A stretch of 24,060 bases of DNA from contig PKWR01000129.1 of assembly GCA_003133285.1 (NCBI GenBank), positions 462 through 24,521 of the forward strand. The letters run 5' to 3'. A program made the translations under genes and the position numbers. Shown one piece after another: positions 7,455-16,487 of the stretch (the first letter of the stretch is position 1; each line of letters begins with the position of its first letter). The DNA is from Coriobacteriia bacterium. GTDB taxonomy: Bacteria > Actinomycetota > Coriobacteriia > Anaerosomatales > PALSA-660. Under the pieces are notes generated by a model, which was given only the letters and a program-made list of their open reading frames with translations, made no database searches and was not told where the DNA came from.

Positions 7455-8684
7455 CTAGAACTCGTACCCGGTTTCCGCGTGCTCCGCGACGTCCAGGCCC
7501 GTCGCCTCGGACTCCTCGTCAACACGCAGGCCGATCGTAAGGTCGATACATTTCAGGATGATTGCGGATGCGATAAGGGAGAAAGCTATCGTCGCGCCGA
7601 CGCCGACGAGCTGCTTGCCCAGCAGTGCCAGGCCGCCTCCGAAGAGCAGGCCGTTGGCTCCGGCGGAGTTGACCGTGACGCTCGCGAAGACGCCCGTCAG
7701 TATCGCCCCGGTCGCGCCGCCCACCCCGTGGACCCCGACGACGTCGAGCGCGTCGTCGAAGCCGAAGCGCGACTTGAGGCGGAGGCCGAAGTAGCACAGG
7801 CAGCCGGTGATCGCGCCGATCGCCAGTGCGGGCATCGGCCCGACGAAGCCCGCGGCGGGCGTGATGCCCACGAGGCCCGCGACGGCGCCCGAAGCCGCGC
7901 CCAGGACCGTCGGCTTGCGTCCGGTGAGGACCTCGGCCGCGGTCCACGCGAGCATTCCGGCGGCCGCCGAGAGGTTGGTCGCCAGGAACGCGGAGCCCGC
8001 GAGCTGGCCGGAGCCGAGCGCGGAGCCAGCGTTGAAGCCGAACCACCCGAACCACAGGATCCCGGCGCCGAGCACCGACATCGGCACGTTGTGCGGTCGC
8101 AGTTCCTCGGTGCCGTAGCCCTTTCGCTTGCCGAGCATGAGCGCCGCGGCCAGCGCCGCCGCCGCCGACGCGATGTGGACGACGGTGCCGCCGGCGAAGT
8201 CGAGCGCGCCGAGCTTCTGGAGCCAGCCGCCGCCCCAGACCCAGTGGGCGAGGGGGCTGTAGACGAGCAGCGACCACAGGGCGGCGAACGCGACGAAGGC
8301 CTTGAACTTCATCCGCTCCGCGACCGCGCCGGAGATGAGACCGACCGTGATGATGGCGAACATGCCCTGGTACATGGCGAAGACGCTGGTCGGGATCGCC
8401 GATGGGCCGGTACCTGTCACCGCACCGACCACGCCGTCGAGGCCGAGGTGGGAGAGCCCGCCGATCACTCCGCCGTGGTCGCCTCCGAAGGCGAGCGTGT
8501 AGCCGATCGCCGCCCAGATCACCGAGACCAAGCCCATCGCGAAGAGCGAGTGCATGGTCGACGACAGCACGTTCCTGCTGCGCACCATCCCCGCGTAGAA
8601 GAGCGCGAGCCCGGGGGTCATGAACAGCACCAGGGCTGTGGAGACGAGCATCCAAGCGGTGGAACCGGTGTCGACGGCCGGCAT
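7455..8684 (-). CDS. amt: Ammonium transporter
   Basis: The protein has 409 residues and eleven predicted membrane helices. Start ATG 8684 is chosen because AGGAGG (8690-8695) lies 5 bases upstream and the protein then begins directly before helix 1; an ATG at 8699 and longer frames lack a ribosome binding site. Family residues are clear: the twin pore histidines His170 (GGTVVH) and His319 (DVVGVHGVGG), WFGWFGFNAGSAL in mid-protein, and ISGAVAERMKF at about 118-128. The short C-terminal tail (about 35 residues) is of the kind contacted by PII. It imports ammonium across the cytoplasmic membrane. As first gene of amt-glnB-glnD, with a GlnR-like site upstream, it is likely induced by nitrogen limitation. 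Confidence 0.95.
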   Translation of the reverse strand: MPAVDTGSTAWMLVSTALVLFMTPGLALFYAGMVRSRNVLSSTMHSLFAMGLVSVIWAAIGYTLAFGGDHGGVIGGLSHLGLDGVVGAVTGTGPSAIPTSVFAMYQGMFAIITVGLISGAVAERMKFKAFVAFAALWSLLVYSPLAHWVWGGGWLQKLGALDFAGGTVVHIASAAAALAAALMLGKRKGYGTEELRPHNVPMSVLGAGILWFGWFGFNAGSALGSGQLAGSAFLATNLSAAAGMLAWTAAEVLTGRKPTVLGAASGAVAGLVGITPAAGFVGPMPALAIGAITGCLCYFGLRLKSRFGFDDALDVVGVHGVGGATGAILTGVFASVTVNSAGANGLLFGGGLALLGKQLVGVGATIAFSLIASAIILKCIDLTIGLRVDEESEATGLDVAEHAETGYEF

Positions 8685-8740
8685 GAGGGCCTCCTTCATC
8701 GGGAACGGCGAGGGCGGCCTTCCTTGCGCCGCCCACAGAC

Positions 8741-8746
8741 ACCCTA
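8741..8746 (-). promoter_or_regulatory. Possible -10 element of amt
   Basis: On the minus strand TAGGGT lies about 57 bases before the amt start and about 10 bases downstream of the GlnR-like repeats. It fits the loose TAnnnT pattern. No good -35 hexamer is seen at 16-18 bases, which fits an activator-dependent promoter. Weak evidence. Confidence 0.3.
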
Positions 8747-8756
8747 AGGGCCGCAT

Positions 8757-8783
8757 GTTTCGCCGGTGTTTCTGCACCGTGAC
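8757..8783 (-). promoter_or_regulatory. GlnR-like operator upstream of amt
   Basis: The minus strand reads GTCAC-N6-GAAAC-N6-GAAAC, three pentamers spaced exactly 11 bases apart. Actinobacterial GlnR binds alternating GTnAC and GAAAC half-sites at this spacing upstream of amtB and glnA. The first two pentamers match the consensus fully; the third is a second GAAAC rather than GTnAC. The site is about 75-100 bases upstream of the amt start, a normal position for an activator. The regulator itself is not in the window. Confidence 0.55.
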
Positions 8784-8847
8784 GCTGCGAAGAACCTCCG
8801 AAACACGGGGGAAACGAACGGCCCTTGGTGTAGAGTGGCCCGAGGTA

Positions 8848-8861
8848 CGAACACGTGTTCG
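8848..8861 (+). promoter_or_regulatory. LexA (SOS) box of uvrA
   Basis: CGAACACGTGTTCG is a perfect 14-base palindrome that fits the Gram-positive/actinobacterial LexA consensus CGAAC-N4-GTTCG. It ends 76 bases before the uvrA start and covers the -35 region of the TACAAT promoter at 8876, so bound LexA would block transcription until DNA damage triggers its cleavage. Confidence 0.85.
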
Positions 8862-8875
8862 ATTGCCCGTGTGCG

Positions 8876-8881
8876 TACAAT
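8876..8881 (+). promoter_or_regulatory. -10 element of the uvrA promoter
   Basis: TACAAT matches the -10 consensus at five of six positions. The -35 position at 17 bases would fall at 8853-8858, inside the LexA palindrome, with little match to TTGACA. Transcription would start near 8888, leaving a leader of about 50 bases. Confidence 0.55.
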
Positions 8882-8937
8882 GAAGGTTCGTGAGAAACCG
8901 CTCCTGAAATCGGCGCGACAGGAAGGACCCCGGAACC

Positions 8938-11826
<2,889 letters not shown>

Positions 11827-11931
11827 CCCCGATATACAGCGAAAAGCAGATGCTATGCAGCGAGAATGCTTGGCATGCGATTCGCAAGTCGGGCGTGGGG
11901 CCCCGCTGGAGACCCTGGGATACCGTTCGGC

Positions 11932-11944
11932 GGCGCTGAGCGCC
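11932..11944 (+). terminator. Small hairpin downstream of uvrA
   Basis: GGCGC-TGA-GCGCC forms a 5-bp stem with a 3-base loop about 105 bases after the uvrA stop. No T-tract follows. Nothing better is seen as a uvrA terminator in 11827-11983, although a GGGGCCCC palindrome lies at 11897-11904. Tentative. Confidence 0.25.
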
Positions 11945-11983
11945 CACTCGGCGGATTGGTGTCAGAGACGGCTCGAAGGTGCA

Positions 11984-12011
11984 TTGACACGCCCGATTGC
12001 GGGCGCATACT
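11984..12011 (+). promoter_or_regulatory. Sigma-70-type promoter for the TPR/NHL pair
   Basis: A perfect -35 TTGACA (11984-11989) is followed after 16 bases by CATACT (12006-12011), four of six to the -10 consensus. The inverted repeat GCCCG-ATTG-CGGGC (11991-12004) fills the spacer and could be an operator. The predicted start is near 12018, about 66 bases before the TPR gene. Confidence 0.6.
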
Positions 12012-12083
12012 CGGAAACGTTTTCCACTGCGAGTCGGACAAATCCCCGGCAGGACCGGCCCCGCAAAGAGCTCTTGGAGACAA

Positions 12084-13184
12084 ATGGATCCGGTCGACAC
12101 CGTCGAGGCCGCCTCGTCGTCACACGCTCCTGCACCCATCTCCACCGATACCGATCCCGCCCGCTCAGCCAAGCTCGACACCTGGCTGACTGTCGGCGTA
12201 TGGGTCGTGGGCGCCTCCCTCGTGCTGTTCGCCGGGTTCTTCGGGTGGAGTGTCTACGCCCAGGCGCAGGCGGCGCGGCTCTCATCGCCCGCGATGCAGG
12301 TCATCGACGCGCTCCAGAAGCAGGTCGACGCCACTCCCAAGGACCCCACCCTGCATTCCCGACTCGCCGAGGCCCTTGGCACCGCCGGTATGTTCGACCG
12401 GGCGACGGCCGAGTTGATCATCGCCGTGAAGCTGGATCCGACCTTCGCGGGCGGCTACGAGAACCTCGGCGCCATCGCGATGACCCAGAAGAACTACTCC
12501 GACGCGGAGAAGTACTTCAACAAGGTCCTCGAGCTGACCTCGACCGGTGACTACCAGAACGTCAACCAGCGGCGTGACGAGGCGTACTTCTACCTGGGCG
12601 AGATCGCGCTCATCCAGAAGCGCTACGAGGACGCCGTGGGCTACTTCAATGCCGCGATCCGCGTCCGCAAGGACGCCTCCGACTCGTACCTGCGCCTGGG
12701 CCAGGCATACGCCGGGCTCGGTCAGAAGGACCAGGCCAAGGAGCAGATCAACATCGCGCTCGCGTTCGACCCTCACTTCGCCGAGGCGCACTACGAACTC
12801 GGCAAGCTGCTGATCAGCGAGGGTGACAAGGTCAACGCCGCGTGGGAGTTCCGCGCCGCGCTCGACTCGATGCCCGACCAGCCCGACCCGCAGGCGGCGC
12901 TCGACGCCCTCGGTCCCTATGAGGAGTGGTATGCCGCAGCGTCGAAGGCATGGCTCGCGGGAGACGAAGCCGCGGCCCTCGACGACGTCCGCATCGCGCG
13001 GGCGATCAGCCCCGATAGCTACGACGCGGCCATGCTGAACGGCCGCATCCTGGACAAGATACGCGATTTCGCCGGGGCCGCTGACGCCTATGCGGTCGCG
13101 TTCAAGGTCGATTCCTCGAGCAAGGAAGCCACGTCGGCGTTTGCGCTTTCCGTGGAAGCCAGCCGGACAGCGGGCGCGAAGTGA
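12084..13184 (+). CDS. Membrane-anchored tetratricopeptide repeat protein
   Basis: The protein has 366 residues. A Ser/Ala/Pro-rich N-terminus of about 33 residues is followed by one transmembrane helix (about 35-57, WLTVGVWVVGASLVLFAGFF) and then a long TPR domain. Repeats are visible from about residue 73 to 275, for example AMTQKNYSDAEKYFNKVLEL, ALIQKRYEDAVGYFNAAI and GLGQKDQAKEQINIALAFDP, with a second pair of helices up to the C-terminus. With the N-terminus inside, the repeats would face outside the membrane as a scaffold for protein assembly. The ATG has GGAG a few bases upstream and a good promoter 70 bases away. It overlaps the NHL gene by four bases (GTGA). Similar TPR/NHL pairs occur near multiheme cytochrome genes in other anaerobes, which suggests a role in assembling the export complex here; this is inference. 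Confidence 0.85.
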   Translation: MDPVDTVEAASSSHAPAPISTDTDPARSAKLDTWLTVGVWVVGASLVLFAGFFGWSVYAQAQAARLSSPAMQVIDALQKQVDATPKDPTLHSRLAEALGTAGMFDRATAELIIAVKLDPTFAGGYENLGAIAMTQKNYSDAEKYFNKVLELTSTGDYQNVNQRRDEAYFYLGEIALIQKRYEDAVGYFNAAIRVRKDASDSYLRLGQAYAGLGQKDQAKEQINIALAFDPHFAEAHYELGKLLISEGDKVNAAWEFRAALDSMPDQPDPQAALDALGPYEEWYAAASKAWLAGDEAAALDDVRIARAISPDSYDAAMLNGRILDKIRDFAGAADAYAVAFKVDSSSKEATSAFALSVEASRTAGAK

Positions 13185-14689
13185 GGCGACGCCAGAAGCG
13201 CAAGATCGCCGCACTCGTCATACTGATCGGGCTGCTCGCCCTCCTCGGCGCATGGTTCGTGAACTTCCAGGCGACCAAGAGCCTCACCATCGACCTGAGG
13301 GCCCCGGCGGCGGACTCGCTCGACCCCCCGACCTACATGTTCTCGTTCACGGGCGCCGGCGCGAATCATCTCGAGCAGCCGATCGGCGTGCTGGCGACCG
13401 ACACGGTCGTGTACGTCGCCGACTCACGTCTCGGGCAGGTGGACGTGTTCAGCGAGAACGGGACCTTCCTCCGCGCGTTCGGCAAAGGCCAGCTGGTCAC
13501 GCCGCTCTTCCTCGCGAAGGACCCGAAGGGCGGCAACCTCTACATCGCCGACCGGCGCAAGCGCGAGGTGCTCATCTTCAAGCCGTCGGGCGAGTACGTG
13601 GGCGTGTTCGATCCCAAGCTCCCCAAGGACCAGCTGCCGACGTTCAAGACCAAGGGCATCCAGTGGGCTCCGATCGCCCTCGACTTCGCCCCTGACGGCT
13701 CGATGTACGTCCTCGAGATCCTGAACGGCCATCGGATGCTGCAGTTCGGGCCGGACGGGTCGTTCATGCGCTCCATCGGCGGGAGCGGGGCGGTGTCGAC
13801 CGCGGACGAGATGGCCGGCAAGTTCCAGTTCCCCAACTCCGTGAAGGTGTTCAAGGGCGGGGTCTACGTCGCCGACAGCAACAACCGCCGCATCCAGGTG
13901 TTCGACCTTCAGGGGAACTTCAAGCGTCTGATCAAGACACTCGGTCTCCCACGTGGTATCGCGTTCCTTCCGCGGCCCGCCGGCGCCGGAGTGGGGGTCA
14001 CCGACAAGTTCGTCGAGGTCGACACACTGAGCCACGACGCGACCATCTTCACCACCGTCGGCCAGCAGGTCGTCAAGTTCGGGGAGCGTGGCGTGCTGGA
14101 CGGGCAGTTCAACTACCCGAGCGACGTCAGCGTCGGAGGCAAGTCCGTCATCTACGTCACCGACACGCAGAACGCGCGCGTGCAGGCGTGGGGCTGGCCG
14201 CAGGACGTCAGCCCGCTTCCCAAGGTGCTCCCTCGCAACCCGTGGTGGCTCCTGCTGCCGCTCCCGCTGCTGCTCCTGCCGCTGCTGTACCGCAAGAAGC
14301 GCTTCTTCGCCACGACGGACTTCGTCGAGGCTGTGATAGCGGACGGCGGGCTTGAGACGATGCTGGACCCTCGCCGGAAGTGGCTCATGACCGAGAACGG
14401 CTATGCGACCCTGAAGGACCGCGTCGAGAGCTCCCACAAGCTGGGCGAGGTCCTGGAGCCGACCGAGCACTCCGACAGCGACGCTCGTTCGCTTGTCGAA
14501 CGCATGGCTATCGACTTCGACTCGGCCGTCGTCCTCTCGTCGGCCAAGCGCACCAAGGCCCTGTGCACGGAGGACCCGGAACTCCGCCGCATGGCGAACC
14601 TGCTCGAGATCCCGGTCTACAACGCGGCCGAATTCGTGGAGAAGTTCCGGAAGCCGGGCACGTCCGCCGGCCCCGTTGCGAGTGAATGA
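13181..14689 (+). CDS. NHL-repeat beta-propeller protein with transmembrane helix and C-terminal PIN-like domain
   Basis: The protein has 502 residues from GTG 13181, overlapping the TPR gene stop. Helix 1 is at about 9-27. Residues about 60-345 form NHL-type propeller blades, each with a VYVADS-like strand: VVYVADSRLGQVDVF, LYIADRRKREVLIF, MYVLEILNGHRMLQF, VYVADSNNRRIQVF, IYVTDTQNARVQAW. Helix 2 is at about 352-371 and ends in YRKKR, so the last 130 residues should be cytoplasmic. That tail resembles a PIN domain: TTDFVEAV near 377 (strand 1 Asp), an Asp/Glu-rich helix near 433-440, and ALCTEDPELRRMA near 458-470 then IPVYNAAEFV, the usual last strand/helix of PIN nucleases. The propeller is a protein- or ligand-binding scaffold. 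Nuclease activity is not implied by sequence alone. Confidence 0.8.
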   Translation: MRRRQKRKIAALVILIGLLALLGAWFVNFQATKSLTIDLRAPAADSLDPPTYMFSFTGAGANHLEQPIGVLATDTVVYVADSRLGQVDVFSENGTFLRAFGKGQLVTPLFLAKDPKGGNLYIADRRKREVLIFKPSGEYVGVFDPKLPKDQLPTFKTKGIQWAPIALDFAPDGSMYVLEILNGHRMLQFGPDGSFMRSIGGSGAVSTADEMAGKFQFPNSVKVFKGGVYVADSNNRRIQVFDLQGNFKRLIKTLGLPRGIAFLPRPAGAGVGVTDKFVEVDTLSHDATIFTTVGQQVVKFGERGVLDGQFNYPSDVSVGGKSVIYVTDTQNARVQAWGWPQDVSPLPKVLPRNPWWLLLPLPLLLLPLLYRKKRFFATTDFVEAVIADGGLETMLDPRRKWLMTENGYATLKDRVESSHKLGEVLEPTEHSDSDARSLVERMAIDFDSAVVLSSAKRTKALCTEDPELRRMANLLEIPVYNAAEFVEKFRKPGTSAGPVASE

Positions 14690-14740
14690 AGACAGCGATC
14701 GATTGGATAGAACGCACGCAGTGCGTATGCGCATGACCGC

Positions 14741-14754
14741 GTAACACGTGTTAC
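14741..14754. promoter_or_regulatory. Palindromic operator-like site GTAACACGTGTTAC
   Basis: This is a perfect 14-base palindrome 52 bases after the NHL gene stop and 305 bases before the hydrogenase small subunit. It shares the 10-base core AACACGTGTT with the LexA box of uvrA but has GT/AC rather than CG/CG flanks, so it is not a standard LexA site. The position suggests control of the hydrogenase operon. The regulator is unknown. Confidence 0.5.
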
Positions 14755-14826
14755 AGGACGCGTCATCGGGCGCGGTCTGTACGGCGGACAACCGAATAGC
14801 ACGAAGAGATATCCCACGGGTCGGAG

Positions 14827-14968
14827 CCGGCACTCCAAGACCCTCGGGAGTCCGGTGCGTGATTCCGAAATCACGCCCCGATACTCACGAGACACGCTTG
14901 CAACGCCATCTCCACCCGTTTGCCAGGGAGACCTGACCGACGAGAAGGAGGTGGCGTTCTTTCGTGTT
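14827..14968 (+). ncRNA. Structured leader RNA of the hydrogenase operon, possibly cobalamin-riboswitch-like
   Basis: Several stems can be drawn by eye. CCGG-c-ACTCC (14827-14836) pairs with GGAGT-CCGG (14847-14855) with one bulged C. GCGTGATT-CCGA-AATCACGC forms 8 bp (14857-14876). AACGCCATCTCC (14902-14913) pairs with GGAGGTGGCGTT (14947-14958), 12 bp with one G-U. Outside it ACACG (14892-14896) pairs with CGTGT (14963-14967). Inside it CAGG-GAGA-CCTG (14924-14935) has a GNRA loop. Parts resemble ordered core motifs of cobalamin riboswitches: GGGAGTCCGGTG, then CCCCGATACT, then GCCAGGGAGACCTG. Several positions differ and the two structure models partly conflict, so the class is unproven. 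A terminator-like hairpin follows, as in a transcription attenuator. Confidence 0.4.
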
Positions 14969-14969
14969 A

Positions 14970-14998
14970 CCCCGAGTCTTCCTGGGGGGCTTTTGATT
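14970..14998 (+). terminator. Terminator or attenuator 47 bases before the hydrogenase gene
   Basis: CCCC-g-AG (14970-14976) can pair with CT-GGGG (14982-14987) around TCTTC, with one bulged G, followed by GG then CTTTTGATTT. This is the only hairpin with a T-rich tail in the window. It lies 281 bases after the NHL stop but only 47 before the small subunit start, so it looks like an attenuator of the downstream operon rather than the end of the upstream one. Confidence 0.5.
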
Positions 14999-15045
14999 TC
15001 GGGCACACCAGTCACGAGTCATGTATGAGGGAGGTTTGAAGGGAT

Positions 15046-16464
15046 ATGGCAGTAACCAGACGTGAATTCGTCACGACGCTGGGCATGCTTGGTGTGGCCG
15101 CGGGGATGAGCCAGTCGAACCTGGCCAAGATCACCGAGGCGTTCGCGCACGGTGGGGCATGGGCGGCCGGCGGCAGCTTCACAAGCAAGCCCAAGGTTAT
15201 CTGGGTGCACGGGGCAGAGTGCACCGGATGCTCGACGTCGCTCCTCAGCCTGTATGAGGACGCGGCCGGCGTAGCGGTCCCGGGTGCGACGGCAGACAAG
15301 AACATCTCAACGGCTGCGGCGCTCGGCATCCTCACCGGTTCGACGCTGACCGATCCGGTCGCGCAGCTCTCCGACACCGCGGTCGCGGGTCACCCGTACG
15401 GGCATCGGACGCTCGCGACGACCGGTCTGAACGTCGACAAGAGCGCGTATGCGGTCAACATCGCCGACGTGCTGATCGACTTCATCGATCTGCAGTACCA
15501 CGAGACGGTCATGGGCATGGGCGGGGACCAGGCGTACAGGTACCTGAACGCCGCCATGCACGCCAACGACGCGGTCCCGTACGTGCTGGTCGTCGAGGGC
15601 GCCGTTCAGGACAAGCTCAACAAGGGCTACTGGAACAAGTCCGGCGCCGCGTCGTGGTGCTCGATCGCCATGGACGGCACCGCGGGCGAAGAGACGGAAC
15701 TCAGCTTCGACGACGTCGTGGCCCATCTTGCCGCGCGCGCCGACTGCAAGGCAGTCATCGCCATCGGCCAGTGCGCCAGCTACGGCGGCTACCCGGCCTG
15801 CATCGGCCCCGACCTTGTCGCCCACGCGGGCGTCACGACCAAGAGCCAGACCGGTGCCCAGGGTGTCGCTGACTTCCTGAAGTCGCGCGGACTGGTCGAG
15901 GGCGCAACGGCACTGCAGCAGGGCGCCAGCGCGAAGGTCATCAACGTCCCCGGCTGCCCGGTCAACCCGTGGTGGTTCACGCTGACGGTCGTTGCCTGGC
16001 TCGTCGACGCCGTGTGCCAGACATCGGCCACCCCGAGCGCCCCGCTCGGTCTTCTCAACCACGATCTCTCACTCACCGGTGCCGGAGTCGACACGCAGGG
16101 CCGCCTTACCGCGGTCTACGGCGACCTTCTCCACGGCAAGTACTGCCCCCGCTACAAGTACTACGTGCAGCGGCAGTTCGCGACGAAGCCCGGCGAGCTC
16201 GGCTGCATGCAGAACATCGGCTGTAAGGGTCAGTCCACGATGTCGTCCTGTGGCCGCCATGGCTGGAACAACGCTCAGCCGCAGAACGAGGCAATGAACC
16301 TTGCCGCCGTCGGCACCTCGCTGGCACAGCTCGCACCGCTCCATGAGCTGGCCGACAACTCGCACGACACGATGGGCGGTTGTTGCCTGACCGCCGGCGC
16401 TCCCTGCATGGGCTGTACCGAAAAGGGCTACCCGGACGCATTCACGCCGTTCGTGGTCCGCTAA
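15046..16464 (+). CDS. [NiFe] hydrogenase small subunit, Tat-exported (group 1-like)
   Basis: The protein has 472 residues, well above the usual 320-380. It starts with a Tat signal, RREFVTTLG at 5-13 followed by a weak hydrophobic stretch, so the enzyme is exported folded. Proximal [4Fe-4S] ligands are ECTGC (Cys59, Cys62), GQCASYGGYPA (about Cys243) and VPGCPVNPWW (about Cys304). Distal cluster ligands are His363, Cys367, Cys387 and Cys393 (IGCKG). Medial cluster ligands are Cys402, then PCMGC (Cys454, Cys457). Cys402 and Cys454 are 52 apart instead of about 18; the insertion carries two extra cysteines (446, 447). There is another insertion of roughly 60 residues after residue 75. No C-terminal membrane anchor is present. 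It transfers electrons from the NiFe site to an external acceptor, here probably the neighbouring cytochrome. Confidence 0.93.
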   Translation: MAVTRREFVTTLGMLGVAAGMSQSNLAKITEAFAHGGAWAAGGSFTSKPKVIWVHGAECTGCSTSLLSLYEDAAGVAVPGATADKNISTAAALGILTGSTLTDPVAQLSDTAVAGHPYGHRTLATTGLNVDKSAYAVNIADVLIDFIDLQYHETVMGMGGDQAYRYLNAAMHANDAVPYVLVVEGAVQDKLNKGYWNKSGAASWCSIAMDGTAGEETELSFDDVVAHLAARADCKAVIAIGQCASYGGYPACIGPDLVAHAGVTTKSQTGAQGVADFLKSRGLVEGATALQQGASAKVINVPGCPVNPWWFTLTVVAWLVDAVCQTSATPSAPLGLLNHDLSLTGAGVDTQGRLTAVYGDLLHGKYCPRYKYYVQRQFATKPGELGCMQNIGCKGQSTMSSCGRHGWNNAQPQNEAMNLAAVGTSLAQLAPLHELADNSHDTMGGCCLTAGAPCMGCTEKGYPDAFTPFVVR

Positions 16465-16487
16465 GAGACCTGAGAGGAGGAAACTAG

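Larger units (their letters stand above)
14690..15045 (+). other. Gene-free leader region of the hydrogenase operon
   Basis: This 356-base stretch holds no convincing gene. It contains, in order, a short hairpin ACGCAC-GCA-GTGCGT (14712-14726), the palindrome at 14741, a chain of RNA-like stems from 14827 to 14968, a terminator-like hairpin at 14970-14998 and the ribosome binding site GAGGGAGG (15027-15034). I see no strong promoter in it. Confidence 0.7.

Noticed and set aside
14748..14936. 62-codon open frame in the hydrogenase leader
   Set aside because: No ribosome binding site, no recognisable features, and it overlaps the RNA-like stems.
14827..14968. Leader as a c-di-GMP or molybdenum-cofactor riboswitch
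   Set aside because: The characteristic c-di-GMP-I segments (GCACAGGGCAAACC, ACGCAAAGCC) and the moco core are not present by eye.
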